A DNA stretch of 22,677 nt. It comes from an uncultured Oscillospiraceae bacterium (GTDB taxonomy: Bacteria > Bacillota > Clostridia > Oscillospirales > Oscillospiraceae). The stretch spans positions 1 through 22,677 of the forward strand of contig CAAFLE010000038.1 in the NCBI GenBank assembly GCA_900763675.1, written 5' to 3'. Below the pieces are notes generated by a model. That model was not told the DNA's origin and searched no databases. It saw only the letters and a program-made list of their open reading frames with translations. How positions within the stretch are numbered: the stretch's first letter is position 1; every line of letters begins with the position of its first letter. Shown here one piece after another: positions 6,865 to 14,037 of the stretch. The translations under genes were made by a program, and so were the position numbers.

Positions 6865-7985
6865 TCCATCACCAGCAGCTCTCCGAGCGCACCCGTCTCC
6901 GTGCCGATGCGCGTAAAGCCCGCCTTTTCGTAAAAGCCGAGCGCGGGGTTTTCCGGCGCGACCGTCAGACGCATGACGCGCCGACCGAGCTGGCGGAAGC
7001 GCAGCGCCGCCGTGCCGACAAGCTGGATGCCGCAGCGATGACCGCGCAGCTCCGGCACAACGTACAAAAAGGCAATCCAGCCGACGCCGCGCTCTCTGAC
7101 GCGCCGCTCGTCGAGCGTGAGAAGCCCGGCGAACTCGTTTTCGAGCAGAGCCTCCGTGATGCACCCCGGCGCTTCGGCGGCGTGGAGCTGGGCGCTCAGA
7201 TAGCACGCCGCGGCGTCAAAGCCCTCGGTCGTGCCGTGGGCGCAGCGCCATGCGTCGCGGTAGCAGGCAATGTAGCGCTCCTGCCCGGCTTCCAGATTGA
7301 ACGGGCGGTAATGCAGATCGTAATTGCGCTTTTCCCCGTCCGGCGTTTTCTCCCGGAACGGCGTGTACGGCGGGGTGGGCAGATGCGTCGTGTCGTTCAC
7401 GTAGACAATGGAGAAAGCGTCGTTTTCCCATTGCAGCAGCGTGACGGACGTGTTGTCCACGAGCGGCACGTCCTCGGAAATGCGCTCGCTCGGCACGCAC
7501 AGGATCCGCGCCAGAAAGGCGCGGATCGCCATGCCGTGGCTTGCGATTGCGACGGTCTTTCCGTCGTTGGCGCGGGCAATGTCCGTCAGGGCGGCGAGCA
7601 TCCGCTCCTGCACGGCGGTGTGCGCCTCGCTTCCCGGTACGCTCCAGCGCTCCGGGTCGTGGAGAAACGCCTGCTTCAGCTCCGGGTATTGGAGATTGAC
7701 CTCGCCCCACGGGTGCATCTCCCACGCGCCGAAGGACATTTCAATGAGCCGCCGGTCAGGGAATACCGGGATGTCCCGCCCGCCGACGATGGCGGCGGCG
7801 GTCTCCTCGGCGCGGCGCAGCGGGCTGGTGTATACGGCGGCGAGCGGGATCTCTGCGAAGCGCCGCTGCAGATACGGCAGCTGCGCCTTCCCCTCGGCGG
7901 TCAGACCGACGTCGGTTTGCCCCTGCACGCGGCGGAAGAGATTGCCCTCCGCCTGTCCGTGGCGGACAAGGAATATTTGGGTCAT
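6852..7985 (-). CDS. Histidine phosphatase (phosphoglycerate mutase-like) fused to GNAT acetyltransferase
   Basis: The 377-residue protein has two catalytic domains. Residues 1-200 are a histidine phosphatase: the RHG motif FLVRHGQAEGN (nucleophile H9), arginine region TSPLRRAEET (53-62), acid E83 in EMSFGAWE, and second histidine H150 in ASHGMA. After a short linker, residues 220-377 form a GNAT N-acetyltransferase with acetyl-CoA motif A in LYVVPELRGHRCGI (307-320) and the C-terminal NPALGFYEKAGF (346-357). I chose ATG 7985, nine bases after GGGAG; the open frame continues upstream only through GC-rich shadow sequence antisense to the divergent gene. The gene starts a - strand operon with the metallophosphoesterase and YugP-like peptidase. 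The substrates of both domains are unknown; the fusion suggests linked dephosphorylation and acetylation of a small metabolite. Confidence 0.88.
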   Translation of the reverse strand: MTQIFLVRHGQAEGNLFRRVQGQTDVGLTAEGKAQLPYLQRRFAEIPLAAVYTSPLRRAEETAAAIVGGRDIPVFPDRRLIEMSFGAWEMHPWGEVNLQYPELKQAFLHDPERWSVPGSEAHTAVQERMLAALTDIARANDGKTVAIASHGMAIRAFLARILCVPSERISEDVPLVDNTSVTLLQWENDAFSIVYVNDTTHLPTPPYTPFREKTPDGEKRNYDLHYRPFNLEAGQERYIACYRDAWRCAHGTTEGFDAAACYLSAQLHAAEAPGCITEALLENEFAGLLTLDERRVRERGVGWIAFLYVVPELRGHRCGIQLVGTAALRFRQLGRRVMRLTVAPENPALGFYEKAGFTRIGTETGALGELLVMEWTL

Positions 7986-7988
7986 GTC

Positions 7989-8017
7989 TTGCCACTCCCT
8001 CAAAAATAGGGTATAAT
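7989..8017 (+). promoter_or_regulatory. Sigma-A type promoter of the glycosyltransferase operon
   Basis: TTGCCA (7989-7994), a 17-base spacer and a perfect TATAAT (8012-8017) match the housekeeping consensus. The -35 box overlaps the Shine-Dalgarno/start region of the divergent gene, so the two transcription units share about 75 bases of control DNA. Confidence 0.75.
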
Positions 8018-8031
8018 ACTTATTCATTGTA

Positions 8032-8061
8032 AGTATACCACAGTCCGCCGCCGCGGGGCAA
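8032..8061 (-). promoter_or_regulatory. Promoter of the - strand phosphatase/peptidase operon
   Basis: The - strand carries TTGCCC (8061-8056), an 18-base spacer and TATACT (8037-8032), about 47 bases before the fusion gene's ATG. It is back to back with the promoter of the + strand glycosyltransferase operon. Confidence 0.55.
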
Positions 8062-8092
8062 CCCGTCGCCGGAAAAATGTCCGAACGCCGCG

Positions 8093-8099
8093 AAAGGAG
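8093..8099 (+). promoter_or_regulatory. Shine-Dalgarno that decides the GTG start at 8107
   Basis: AAAGGAG lies seven bases before GTG 8107, ideal spacing. The upstream in-frame ATG at 8077 has no comparable site and would place this motif inside the coding sequence. Confidence 0.75.
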
Positions 8100-8106
8100 C
8101 CGACGT

Positions 8107-10242
8107 GTGAAAACCGTACATCTCATCAGCGGCGGCGATACCGGCGGGGCGCGGACCCACGTGCTGCGGCTGCTCGGCGAGCTGAACAAAACCGAAAATA
8201 CGCCGCTCCTATCACTCGGCGAAGGCACGCTTGCCGAAGCCGCCGGAGAGCGCGGCATCCCCTGCGAAACGCTGCGCGGGAGCTTTTTTGCACAGCTCCG
8301 CGCCGCAAAGCGGTACATCCGCGCCGGCGGTTTCGAGGTCGTGCGCTGCCACGGCAGCCGCGCCAATCTGACCGGGGCGCTGCTCCGGCGCTCGATCTGC
8401 GTGCCGGTAGTATCCACGGTCCACAGCGACCACCGGCTCGACTATCTGCGCCGTCCGTTCGCCCGGCTCGTTTACGGGACGCTCAACGCGCTCTCGCTGC
8501 GCCGGATGGACGCGCTCGTGTGCGTGACGGACGCCATGCGCGAGATTTACGCAAAGCGCGGCTTTCGCCGCGCAAAGCTCTTTTCCGTATATAACGGCGC
8601 GGACATGACCGCGCCGCGCCCGGCGAAGGGGCGGGAGGCGTGGCTCGCCGCGCACGGCATTGCCGTGCAGCCGGACGGCATTCTCGCCGGAACGGCGGCG
8701 CGGTTCAGCCCGGTGAAGGACCTTTCCACAATGCTGCGCGGCTTTGCCGCCGCGGCGAAGGAAGAGCCGCGGCTGCATTTGATCCTTGCCGGTTCGGGCG
8801 CGGAGGAAGGGAAGCTGCACGCCCTTGCCGAAACGCTCGGCGTTCCCGGGCGCGTGCATTTTACCGGCTGGCTCGACGACACGGACGCTCTGTACGCCTG
8901 TCTGGACGTTGTTCTGCTCACGTCTCTTTCCGAGACGTTTCCGTATGCGCTGACCGACGCGGCGCGGTACGGCGTGAGCGTGGTCGCGACCGCCGTCGGC
9001 GGCGTGCCGGCGCTGGTGGAAGACGGCGCCAACGGCTTTCTCATCGCTCCCGGCGACGCCGCGGCGCTCGCGGACCGGCTTCTTGCGCTCTCGCACGACG
9101 CCGTGCTGCGCAAAGCGTTCGGCGCGGCGCTCCGGGAAAAGACGGCGCGAAAGTTTTCTCTCGCCGCCATGGCGGAGCGCGAGCGCTCGATCTGCCGGAC
9201 GGTCATAGTACCGCGCCGGGAGGTCGTGATCGCCGGGGCATACGGCGGCGGCAACCGCGGCGACGAGCTGATGCTCGAAAATCTGCTGCGCGACATCCGC
9301 GCCGCCGCGCCGGAGTGCGCGGTCACGGTACTCTCCCGCCGCCCGGAGGAAACGGCGCGGCGGTTCGATGCGGACGCGCTTTGCTATCTTGATCTTCCCG
9401 CCGCGGCGCGGCGGCTCCAAAACGCCCGGGCGCTGATCTTCGGCGGCGGAAATCTTTTGCAGGACGCCACGTCGCGCCGCTCGCTCGCATACTATCTCGC
9501 GCTGCTGCGGCTGGGCAGACGCCGCGGCTGCCGGACGCTGCTGTACGGCGCGGGGCTGGGTCCGCTCACGGCGCCCGGCTGGCAAAAATGCGCCGCAGCG
9601 CTGAACGAATGCGCCGATACGATCGTCTTTCGGGAGGAAGAAAGTCTTGCCGCAGCGCGAGCGCACGGCGTAACCGTGCCGGAGCTTATTTCCGGCGGCG
9701 ACCCGGCGCTCGAAACGCCGGTCCCGGAAGCCGTGCGCGAGGACGTTCTCGTGATCTGCCCGCGAAGCGGGCGCGGGGCGCTTCCGTTTCCGGCGGAAGC
9801 GGCGATGGCTGCCGCGGCGTTTGCCGCGCAGCGCGGCTGGAAGCTGCGGTATATTGCCATGAACGTCCGGCAGGATCTGCCGCTGTGCCGCTCGCTTGCC
9901 GCGGAGACCGGCGGCGAGGTGATCGCCGCGGGCGAGAGCGCCGAGACGCTGGCGCGGCTCTTTGCGTCAGTGCAGCTCACGGTTTCCATGCGGTTGCACG
10001 CGCTCACGCTCTCGTACCGGGCGCGGACGCCGCTGCTCGGCATCGACGGCGACGGACGCATCGCCGCCTTTGCGCGGGAATGCTCGTTTTCCTGCCGCCC
10101 GGCGGCGCAGCCGGGGAACATGACCGCCGCGCTCGAGGAAGCGCTGCGCACGTCGCCTGCCGGTCCGGAGCGCTGGAACGCCCGGCTCGCGGCGGGACGC
10201 GCCGCACTCAAGGAAACGCTGCAAAAGGAGACGTCATTATGA
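8107..10242 (+). CDS. GT4 glycosyltransferase fused to CsaB-like polysaccharide pyruvyl transferase
   Basis: This 711-residue two-domain protein probably acts in cell-wall polysaccharide synthesis. Residues 1-365 are a GT-B glycosyltransferase of family GT4: N-terminal HLISGGDTGGARTHV, VYNGAD (161-166), the acceptor/donor core GTAARFSPVKD, and LTSLSETFPYALTDAARYGV (271-290), where the second acidic residue of the usual E-x7-E motif is Asp. Residues 371-711 match polysaccharide pyruvyl transferase CsaB: VVIAGAYGGGNRGDE near 373-387, IFGGGNLLQD, YGAGLGPL, and the late SMRLHALTLSY. CsaB adds ketal pyruvate to secondary cell-wall polymers, which lets SLH-domain proteins bind. No signal or membrane segment is visible. 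The start is GTG 8107 by its Shine-Dalgarno; ATG 8077 is the alternative (721 residues). The gene opens a five-gene operon and its TGA overlaps the next ATG. Confidence 0.87.
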   Translation: MKTVHLISGGDTGGARTHVLRLLGELNKTENTPLLSLGEGTLAEAAGERGIPCETLRGSFFAQLRAAKRYIRAGGFEVVRCHGSRANLTGALLRRSICVPVVSTVHSDHRLDYLRRPFARLVYGTLNALSLRRMDALVCVTDAMREIYAKRGFRRAKLFSVYNGADMTAPRPAKGREAWLAAHGIAVQPDGILAGTAARFSPVKDLSTMLRGFAAAAKEEPRLHLILAGSGAEEGKLHALAETLGVPGRVHFTGWLDDTDALYACLDVVLLTSLSETFPYALTDAARYGVSVVATAVGGVPALVEDGANGFLIAPGDAAALADRLLALSHDAVLRKAFGAALREKTARKFSLAAMAERERSICRTVIVPRREVVIAGAYGGGNRGDELMLENLLRDIRAAAPECAVTVLSRRPEETARRFDADALCYLDLPAAARRLQNARALIFGGGNLLQDATSRRSLAYYLALLRLGRRRGCRTLLYGAGLGPLTAPGWQKCAAALNECADTIVFREEESLAAARAHGVTVPELISGGDPALETPVPEAVREDVLVICPRSGRGALPFPAEAAMAAAAFAAQRGWKLRYIAMNVRQDLPLCRSLAAETGGEVIAAGESAETLARLFASVQLTVSMRLHALTLSYRARTPLLGIDGDGRIAAFARECSFSCRPAAQPGNMTAALEEALRTSPAGPERWNARLAAGRAALKETLQKETSL

Positions 10243-11051
10243 TCTATACCGATCAGCACATCCACTGCCAAAGCTCGCCCGATTCTCACACGCCGCTGCG
10301 GGAAATGGCGGCGGCGGCGCGGGACCACGGCATGAGCGCCGTCTGCTTTACCGACCACATCGACATGGACTTCGGCGATCTCGGCGACCTGCGCTGGGAG
10401 ACGCGAAAGGACGTCCTGCGTGCGGCGTGGGCGGATGTGCGCGAAAACCCCGTCAAGGGGATCACCGTCCGCTGCGGCATTGAGCTGGGCGAGGCAAACC
10501 ACGACCCGGACGCGGCAAAGGAAGCCGCGCTTGAACCGGGGCTGGATTTTGTTCTCGGCTCGCTGCACAATCTGCGCGGCAAGCCGGACTTTTTCGAGTA
10601 TCCGTATATCTCGGAGGAGCAGTGTGCGCAGCTCAACCGGGAATATCTCGCCGAGCTTCTGGAGTTGACGGCGTTTCCGTATTTTGACGCCATGGCGCAC
10701 ATCGGGTATACGTCCCGGTATATGCACCGCGACGGCTTTGCCGCCGAGATCACCGCGGAACTTTACCGCGACGAGCTTGCCGCGATTTACGAAGCGCTCA
10801 TCGCGCAGGGGCGCGGCATCGAGATCAACGTGTCCGGGCTGCGCTGCGGTCATACGAGCTATCCGAACGCCTCATCGCTCGCGCTCTACCACGATCTCGG
10901 CGGCGAGATCATCACGCTCGGCAGCGACGCGCACGAGCCGCAGGACGCCTCCGTCGGCATCCGCGAGGGGGCGGAGCTGCTGCGCCGGCTCGGCTTCCGG
11001 TACTATACGGTGTTTGAAAAAAGAAAACCGACATTTTTGTCACTGGAATAA
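10239..11051 (+). CDS. PHP-domain phosphoesterase, histidinol-phosphatase-like
   Basis: This 270-residue cytoplasmic enzyme of the PHP superfamily resembles HisK/HisJ histidinol-phosphatases. A full set of candidate metal ligands is present: H7 and H9 (DQHIHC), D39-H40 (FTDHID), E82 (GIELGEA), H110 (GSLHNL), H154 (AMAHIGY), and D230/H232 (LGSDAHEP). The length matches the family. The ATG at 10239 overlaps the preceding stop as ATGA and has AAAGGAG nine bases upstream. No other histidine-synthesis gene is in the window, so the histidinol phosphate role is by family only; some PHP relatives dephosphorylate other substrates. The operon position between a wall polysaccharide enzyme and rpiB does not settle it. 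Confidence 0.87.
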   Translation: MIYTDQHIHCQSSPDSHTPLREMAAAARDHGMSAVCFTDHIDMDFGDLGDLRWETRKDVLRAAWADVRENPVKGITVRCGIELGEANHDPDAAKEAALEPGLDFVLGSLHNLRGKPDFFEYPYISEEQCAQLNREYLAELLELTAFPYFDAMAHIGYTSRYMHRDGFAAEITAELYRDELAAIYEALIAQGRGIEINVSGLRCGHTSYPNASSLALYHDLGGEIITLGSDAHEPQDASVGIREGAELLRRLGFRYYTVFEKRKPTFLSLE

Positions 11052-11066
11052 AAAGGAGAAAAAATC

Positions 11067-11510
11067 ATGCTGGTCATTGCATCCGATCACGGCGGCTATG
11101 CGCTCAAGCAGGAGCTGATGGCGCATCTGAAGGAAAAGGGCGTCGAGTTTGAGGACATCGGCACCTATTCCCAAAAAAGCTGCAACTATCCCGAATACGC
11201 CGAGCGTGCCGCCCGCGGCGTCGCCGAGGGAAAATACGAAAAGGGCATTCTCGTCTGCGGCACGGGCATCGGTATGTCCCTTGCGGCAAACAAGATCCCC
11301 GGTATCCGCTGCGCTCTGCTGTCCGACTGCTTCAGCGCCGAAATGTGCCGGGCGCACAACAACGCCAATATGTGCGCTCTCGGCGGGCGCGTTGTGGGAC
11401 CGGAGCTTGCCAAGCGGATGGTCGATCTTTTCCTCACGACGGAATTCCTCGGCGGCCGTCACGCTGAGCGCGTGAACATGATCTCCGCGCTGGAACGCCA
11501 TGATCGTTAA
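11067..11510 (+). CDS. rpiB: Ribose-5-phosphate isomerase B
   Basis: This 147-residue cytoplasmic enzyme interconverts ribose 5-phosphate and ribulose 5-phosphate in the pentose phosphate pathway. Family motifs are SDHGG (6-10), the catalytic loop CGTGIGM (64-70) with C64, RAHNNANMCALGGRVVG (95-111) carrying the substrate-binding histidine and asparagines, and the C-terminal GGRHAERV (129-136). Length is normal for RpiB. An AAAGGAG Shine-Dalgarno lies between the PHP gene and the ATG at 11067. The last 11 bases overlap the next gene. Some RpiB-family members act on allose or galactose phosphates, but no neighbouring gene suggests such a pathway here. Confidence 0.93.
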   Translation: MLVIASDHGGYALKQELMAHLKEKGVEFEDIGTYSQKSCNYPEYAERAARGVAEGKYEKGILVCGTGIGMSLAANKIPGIRCALLSDCFSAEMCRAHNNANMCALGGRVVGPELAKRMVDLFLTTEFLGGRHAERVNMISALERHDR

Positions 11511-12618
11511 GGGTCACCGCGTATACCGCGGTCACCGCAGCGCGGGACGCAGCGGAGCGCCGGTGCTGCTCACGGTCCTCGTGCTGGTGCTCATCGCGCT
11601 GCTGCTCGCGTTCTCGCTGCTGCCGGAATACGTCGTCTACCACCGCGACGGCGTGGAGATGGTCGTGCCGATGCTGCAGGAGTCCGGCGAGGGCTACACT
11701 GTGGAGAGCGTGGCAGCCCCGGAGCCGTATGCCGGGACCGTCAACGCCTCCATTGAGGTCGCCGAGCCGGATTATTCCCGCGTTTCGCTCGCCGACACCG
11801 CCTCTCTGCAATATCTCACCGGGTACTATGTCCCGTTTTCCAAGGTGAACGCCAACGGACTGGAAACGGCGGTCAAGGAGGCGGAGCGCAGCGGCGTCAA
11901 GGGTCTCGTGCTGGAAATGAAGGACGAGAGCGGCAAGCTCGCGTGGATGTCCGGCGTGGCGACGGCGTCGTCCAACGCCGCGAACAGCACGTGGGACCCG
12001 ACGGCGTATCTGAGCGAGCTGAAGGCGGAGGGCTGGACGATCACGGCGGAGATCTGCTGCGCCGTGGACACGCTCCTCGCCGGAGCGATGCCGGACCTCG
12101 CTCTGCGCGACCGGTCGGGAGCGCCGTATGTGGATTCGCTCGGCGGCTGGGTCGATCTCTGGAACCGCGATGTGCGCACGTACACCGCGGAGCTTTGCGC
12201 CGATCTGATGGCGATGGGCGTGGACGAGATCATTCTCTCCCGCGTTGAGCATCCGCTCGCCGAGGTCACGTATACCCGCGAGATCGCCGGAAGTCTCAAC
12301 CGCGAGGCGTTCTGCATGAACTTCTCCATCGCCGTGCGCGACACGCTCAGCAAAACGCTCAAGGACAAGGGCGTCCATCTGAGCGCCCGCGTGCCGCACG
12401 ACGTACTGACCACCGGCACGGACAACGGGCAGTCGATGGACAATTTCCTCAAGGTTTTTGACCGGCTCGTCATCGAGACGGAGACCTACAGCGACGATGC
12501 GCCCGTCTTTACCGAGCAGAAGATTGACAGTACGCTGCGCTTTGTGCCGCAGATGACGTGGACGTTCGGCGGCGGCTCATGGATCCTTGATCCGACCGTC
12601 GGCGCAACGAACGGATAA
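11500..12618 (+). CDS. Membrane-anchored putative glycoside hydrolase (DUF4015-type)
   Basis: This 372-residue protein has a basic N-terminus (residues 1-19), a single membrane segment at about 21-41 and a large extracellular domain, so it is probably anchored to the outer face of the membrane. The domain resembles the DUF4015/putative glycoside hydrolase family of TIM-barrel proteins: TGYYVPFSKVN (106-116), GVKGLVLEMKDESGKLAW (132-149), then AVDTLLAGAMPDLALRDRSG, GWVDLWNRDVR and DEIILSRVE, matching successive barrel strands with acidic ends. The activity of this family is not established to my knowledge. The ATG at 11500 lies within the end of rpiB with no strong Shine-Dalgarno of its own, suggesting coupling. 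Operon membership with the CsaB-like fusion is compatible with a cell-wall glycan role. Confidence 0.8.
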   Translation: MIVKGHRVYRGHRSAGRSGAPVLLTVLVLVLIALLLAFSLLPEYVVYHRDGVEMVVPMLQESGEGYTVESVAAPEPYAGTVNASIEVAEPDYSRVSLADTASLQYLTGYYVPFSKVNANGLETAVKEAERSGVKGLVLEMKDESGKLAWMSGVATASSNAANSTWDPTAYLSELKAEGWTITAEICCAVDTLLAGAMPDLALRDRSGAPYVDSLGGWVDLWNRDVRTYTAELCADLMAMGVDEIILSRVEHPLAEVTYTREIAGSLNREAFCMNFSIAVRDTLSKTLKDKGVHLSARVPHDVLTTGTDNGQSMDNFLKVFDRLVIETETYSDDAPVFTEQKIDSTLRFVPQMTWTFGGGSWILDPTVGATNG

Positions 12619-12633
12619 AGGGGGAAGCACGCT

Positions 12634-13800
12634 TTGATCGAGCTTCTTGCCCGGCTGTTTATCAAGGACCGCCGGAAAACCGGCGACCCCCGCGTCCGCG
12701 CCGCTTACGGCACGCTCTGCTCGGCGGTCGCCATGGCGCTGAATCTGCTGCTCGCGGCGGCAAAATTCGTCGTCGGCACGCTTGCCGGGTCGGTCGCGAT
12801 CACGGCGGACGCGGTGAATAACCTCTCCGACGTCGGCAGCGGCGCTCTCACACTCGTGGGCTTTCGCCTGTCCGGGAAAAAGCCCGATCTGGAGCATCCG
12901 TTCGGTCACGGGCGGATCGAGTATGTGATGGGGCTTGCCGTGGCGGCGCTCATCCTCTATGCCGGCGTGGACGCCATGCGCGGCGCGGTCGGGCGGCTCA
13001 TCCGCCCCGAAGCGATCGACTTTTCGTGGGCGGCGGTCGCTGTGCTGGCGCTCTCCATCCTCGTGAAGGTCTATATGTCGGTTTTTTACCGCCGCATCGG
13101 GAAGAAGATCGGCTCGGCGACGATGGAGATGTCCGGCGCGGACGCGCTCAACGACACGGTGTCCACCGCGCTCGCGCTCGTGTGTCTGCTCCTTTATAAA
13201 TTCACCGGACTTGATCTCGACGCCTACGCCGGCATTGCCGTGGCGTTTCTGATCTTGAAAACCGGCTACGAGGGCGCGAAGGAGACGCTCGGTCAGCTGC
13301 TCGGGCAGCGCCCGAGCGCGGAGCTTGCCGAAAAGGTGCGGCAGATCGTCCTTTCGTATCCGGAGGTGCTGGCGATCCACGATCTCGTCATCCATGACTA
13401 TGGTCCGGGGCGCTGCCACGTATCGCTCCACGCGGAGGTGGACGGCGAGGGGAACATCTACAAGCTGCACGAGGCAATCGACCGCGCCATGAGCGAGCTG
13501 GACCACAAGCTCGGCTGCTTCTCCGTTATCCACATGGACCCCGTCGATACGAAAAACGAGCGGCTTGCGGCGCTGCGCGAGGAAACGGTGCAGCTCCTCC
13601 GGGAGATCGACCCGGCGCTGAGTCTGCACGATTTCCGCATGGTGCCGGGGCAGCACCGGACGAACCTGCTCTTTGACGTGGTGGTGCCGTTCGGGTATAA
13701 GCTCTCGGACGGGGACGTGCGCAAAACGATCCGCGACGCCGTGGAGGAGCGCCACCCGGACTGCCGGTGCATCATTCAGGTGGACAAATCCTATACATAA
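12634..13800 (+). CDS. CDF-family cation efflux transporter with extended C-terminal region
   Basis: This 388-residue inner-membrane protein belongs to the cation diffusion facilitators, which export divalent metals in exchange for protons. Six or so hydrophobic segments occupy residues 25-250. Candidate transport-site residues are D59 and N63 (ADAVNNLSD) in TM2 and D170 and D174 (ADALNDTVS) in TM5, with HGRIEY (92-97) between TM2 and TM3. The Asn in TM2 resembles, as far as I recall, bacterial manganese-type CDFs such as MntE or MneS rather than zinc exporters; that is tentative. The cytoplasmic ferredoxin-like domain (ELAEKVRQIV to HMDPVD) is followed by about 70 further residues (LREETVQLL to VDKSYT) beyond the usual CDF end, perhaps a second regulatory domain. 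The start is TTG 12634, eight bases after GGGGGA and 16 after the previous stop. It closes the operon. Confidence 0.88.
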   Translation: MIELLARLFIKDRRKTGDPRVRAAYGTLCSAVAMALNLLLAAAKFVVGTLAGSVAITADAVNNLSDVGSGALTLVGFRLSGKKPDLEHPFGHGRIEYVMGLAVAALILYAGVDAMRGAVGRLIRPEAIDFSWAAVAVLALSILVKVYMSVFYRRIGKKIGSATMEMSGADALNDTVSTALALVCLLLYKFTGLDLDAYAGIAVAFLILKTGYEGAKETLGQLLGQRPSAELAEKVRQIVLSYPEVLAIHDLVIHDYGPGRCHVSLHAEVDGEGNIYKLHEAIDRAMSELDHKLGCFSVIHMDPVDTKNERLAALREETVQLLREIDPALSLHDFRMVPGQHRTNLLFDVVVPFGYKLSDGDVRKTIRDAVEERHPDCRCIIQVDKSYT

Positions 13801-13812
13801 TGCGCAATTTCT

Positions 13813-13853
13813 CCGCGGAGCGTACAGATTCGACGGTTTTGTACGCTCCGCGG
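13813..13853. repeat. Perfect 14-bp inverted repeat between CDF gene and metK promoter
   Basis: CCGCGGAGCGTACA (13813-13826) and TGTACGCTCCGCGG (13840-13853) pair without mismatch around a 13-base loop. No T-run follows on either strand, so it is not a standard intrinsic terminator. It begins 13 bases after the CDF stop and ends two bases before the -35 box of the metK promoter. It may protect the 3' end of the operon mRNA, be a U-less terminator, or be an operator. Confidence 0.8.
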
Positions 13854-13855
13854 CG

Positions 13856-13884
13856 TTGACAAGGCGCGGAAAACGTGGTAGAAC
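13856..13884 (+). promoter_or_regulatory. Promoter of the metK riboswitch transcript
   Basis: A perfect TTGACA (13856-13861), a 17-base spacer and TAGAAC (13879-13884) form a good housekeeping promoter. Transcription would start near 13891, about 45 bases before the riboswitch P1 stem. Confidence 0.72.
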
Positions 13885-13935
13885 AGTAGTTGCCGGATTG
13901 CTTCCGGCAGAGTTTTAACGCCAAACCGAATACGG

Positions 13936-14031
13936 CTTATCAAGAGTGGTGGAGGGAACGGCCCTGTGAAGCCCGACAACCTGTGCGAGAGCATAAGGTG
14001 CCAAATCCGTCGGCGGAAGTCGAAAGATAAG
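13936..14031 (+). promoter_or_regulatory. SAM-I (S-box) riboswitch aptamer
   Basis: CTTATC (13936-13941) pairs with GATAAG (14026-14031) to form P1. Between them are the S-box hallmarks: AAGAGTGGTGGAGGGA after P1, GGCCCTGTGAAGCCCGACAACC, and GGTGCCAAATCC (13997-14008), followed by the short P4 hairpin CCG-TCGG-CGG and GAAAGATAAG. S-adenosylmethionine binding stabilises P1 and switches the downstream gene off. It lies directly upstream of metK, the enzyme that makes SAM, giving feedback control. Confidence 0.96.
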
Positions 14032-14037
14032 ATTTTT

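Noticed and set aside
7986..8417. N-terminal extension of the histidine phosphatase-GNAT frame
   Set aside because: The extension is antisense to the divergent gene and crosses both promoters. ATG 7985 has a good Shine-Dalgarno and the family N-terminus.
8212..9666. 484-codon open frame on the - strand opposite the GT4-CsaB gene
   Set aside because: Its composition is Arg/Ala/Gly-rich without motifs, while the + strand frame has clear conserved domains.
13813..13853. Calling the 14-bp inverted repeat an intrinsic terminator
   Set aside because: Neither strand has a T-run after the stem, so it is listed as a repeat of unknown function.
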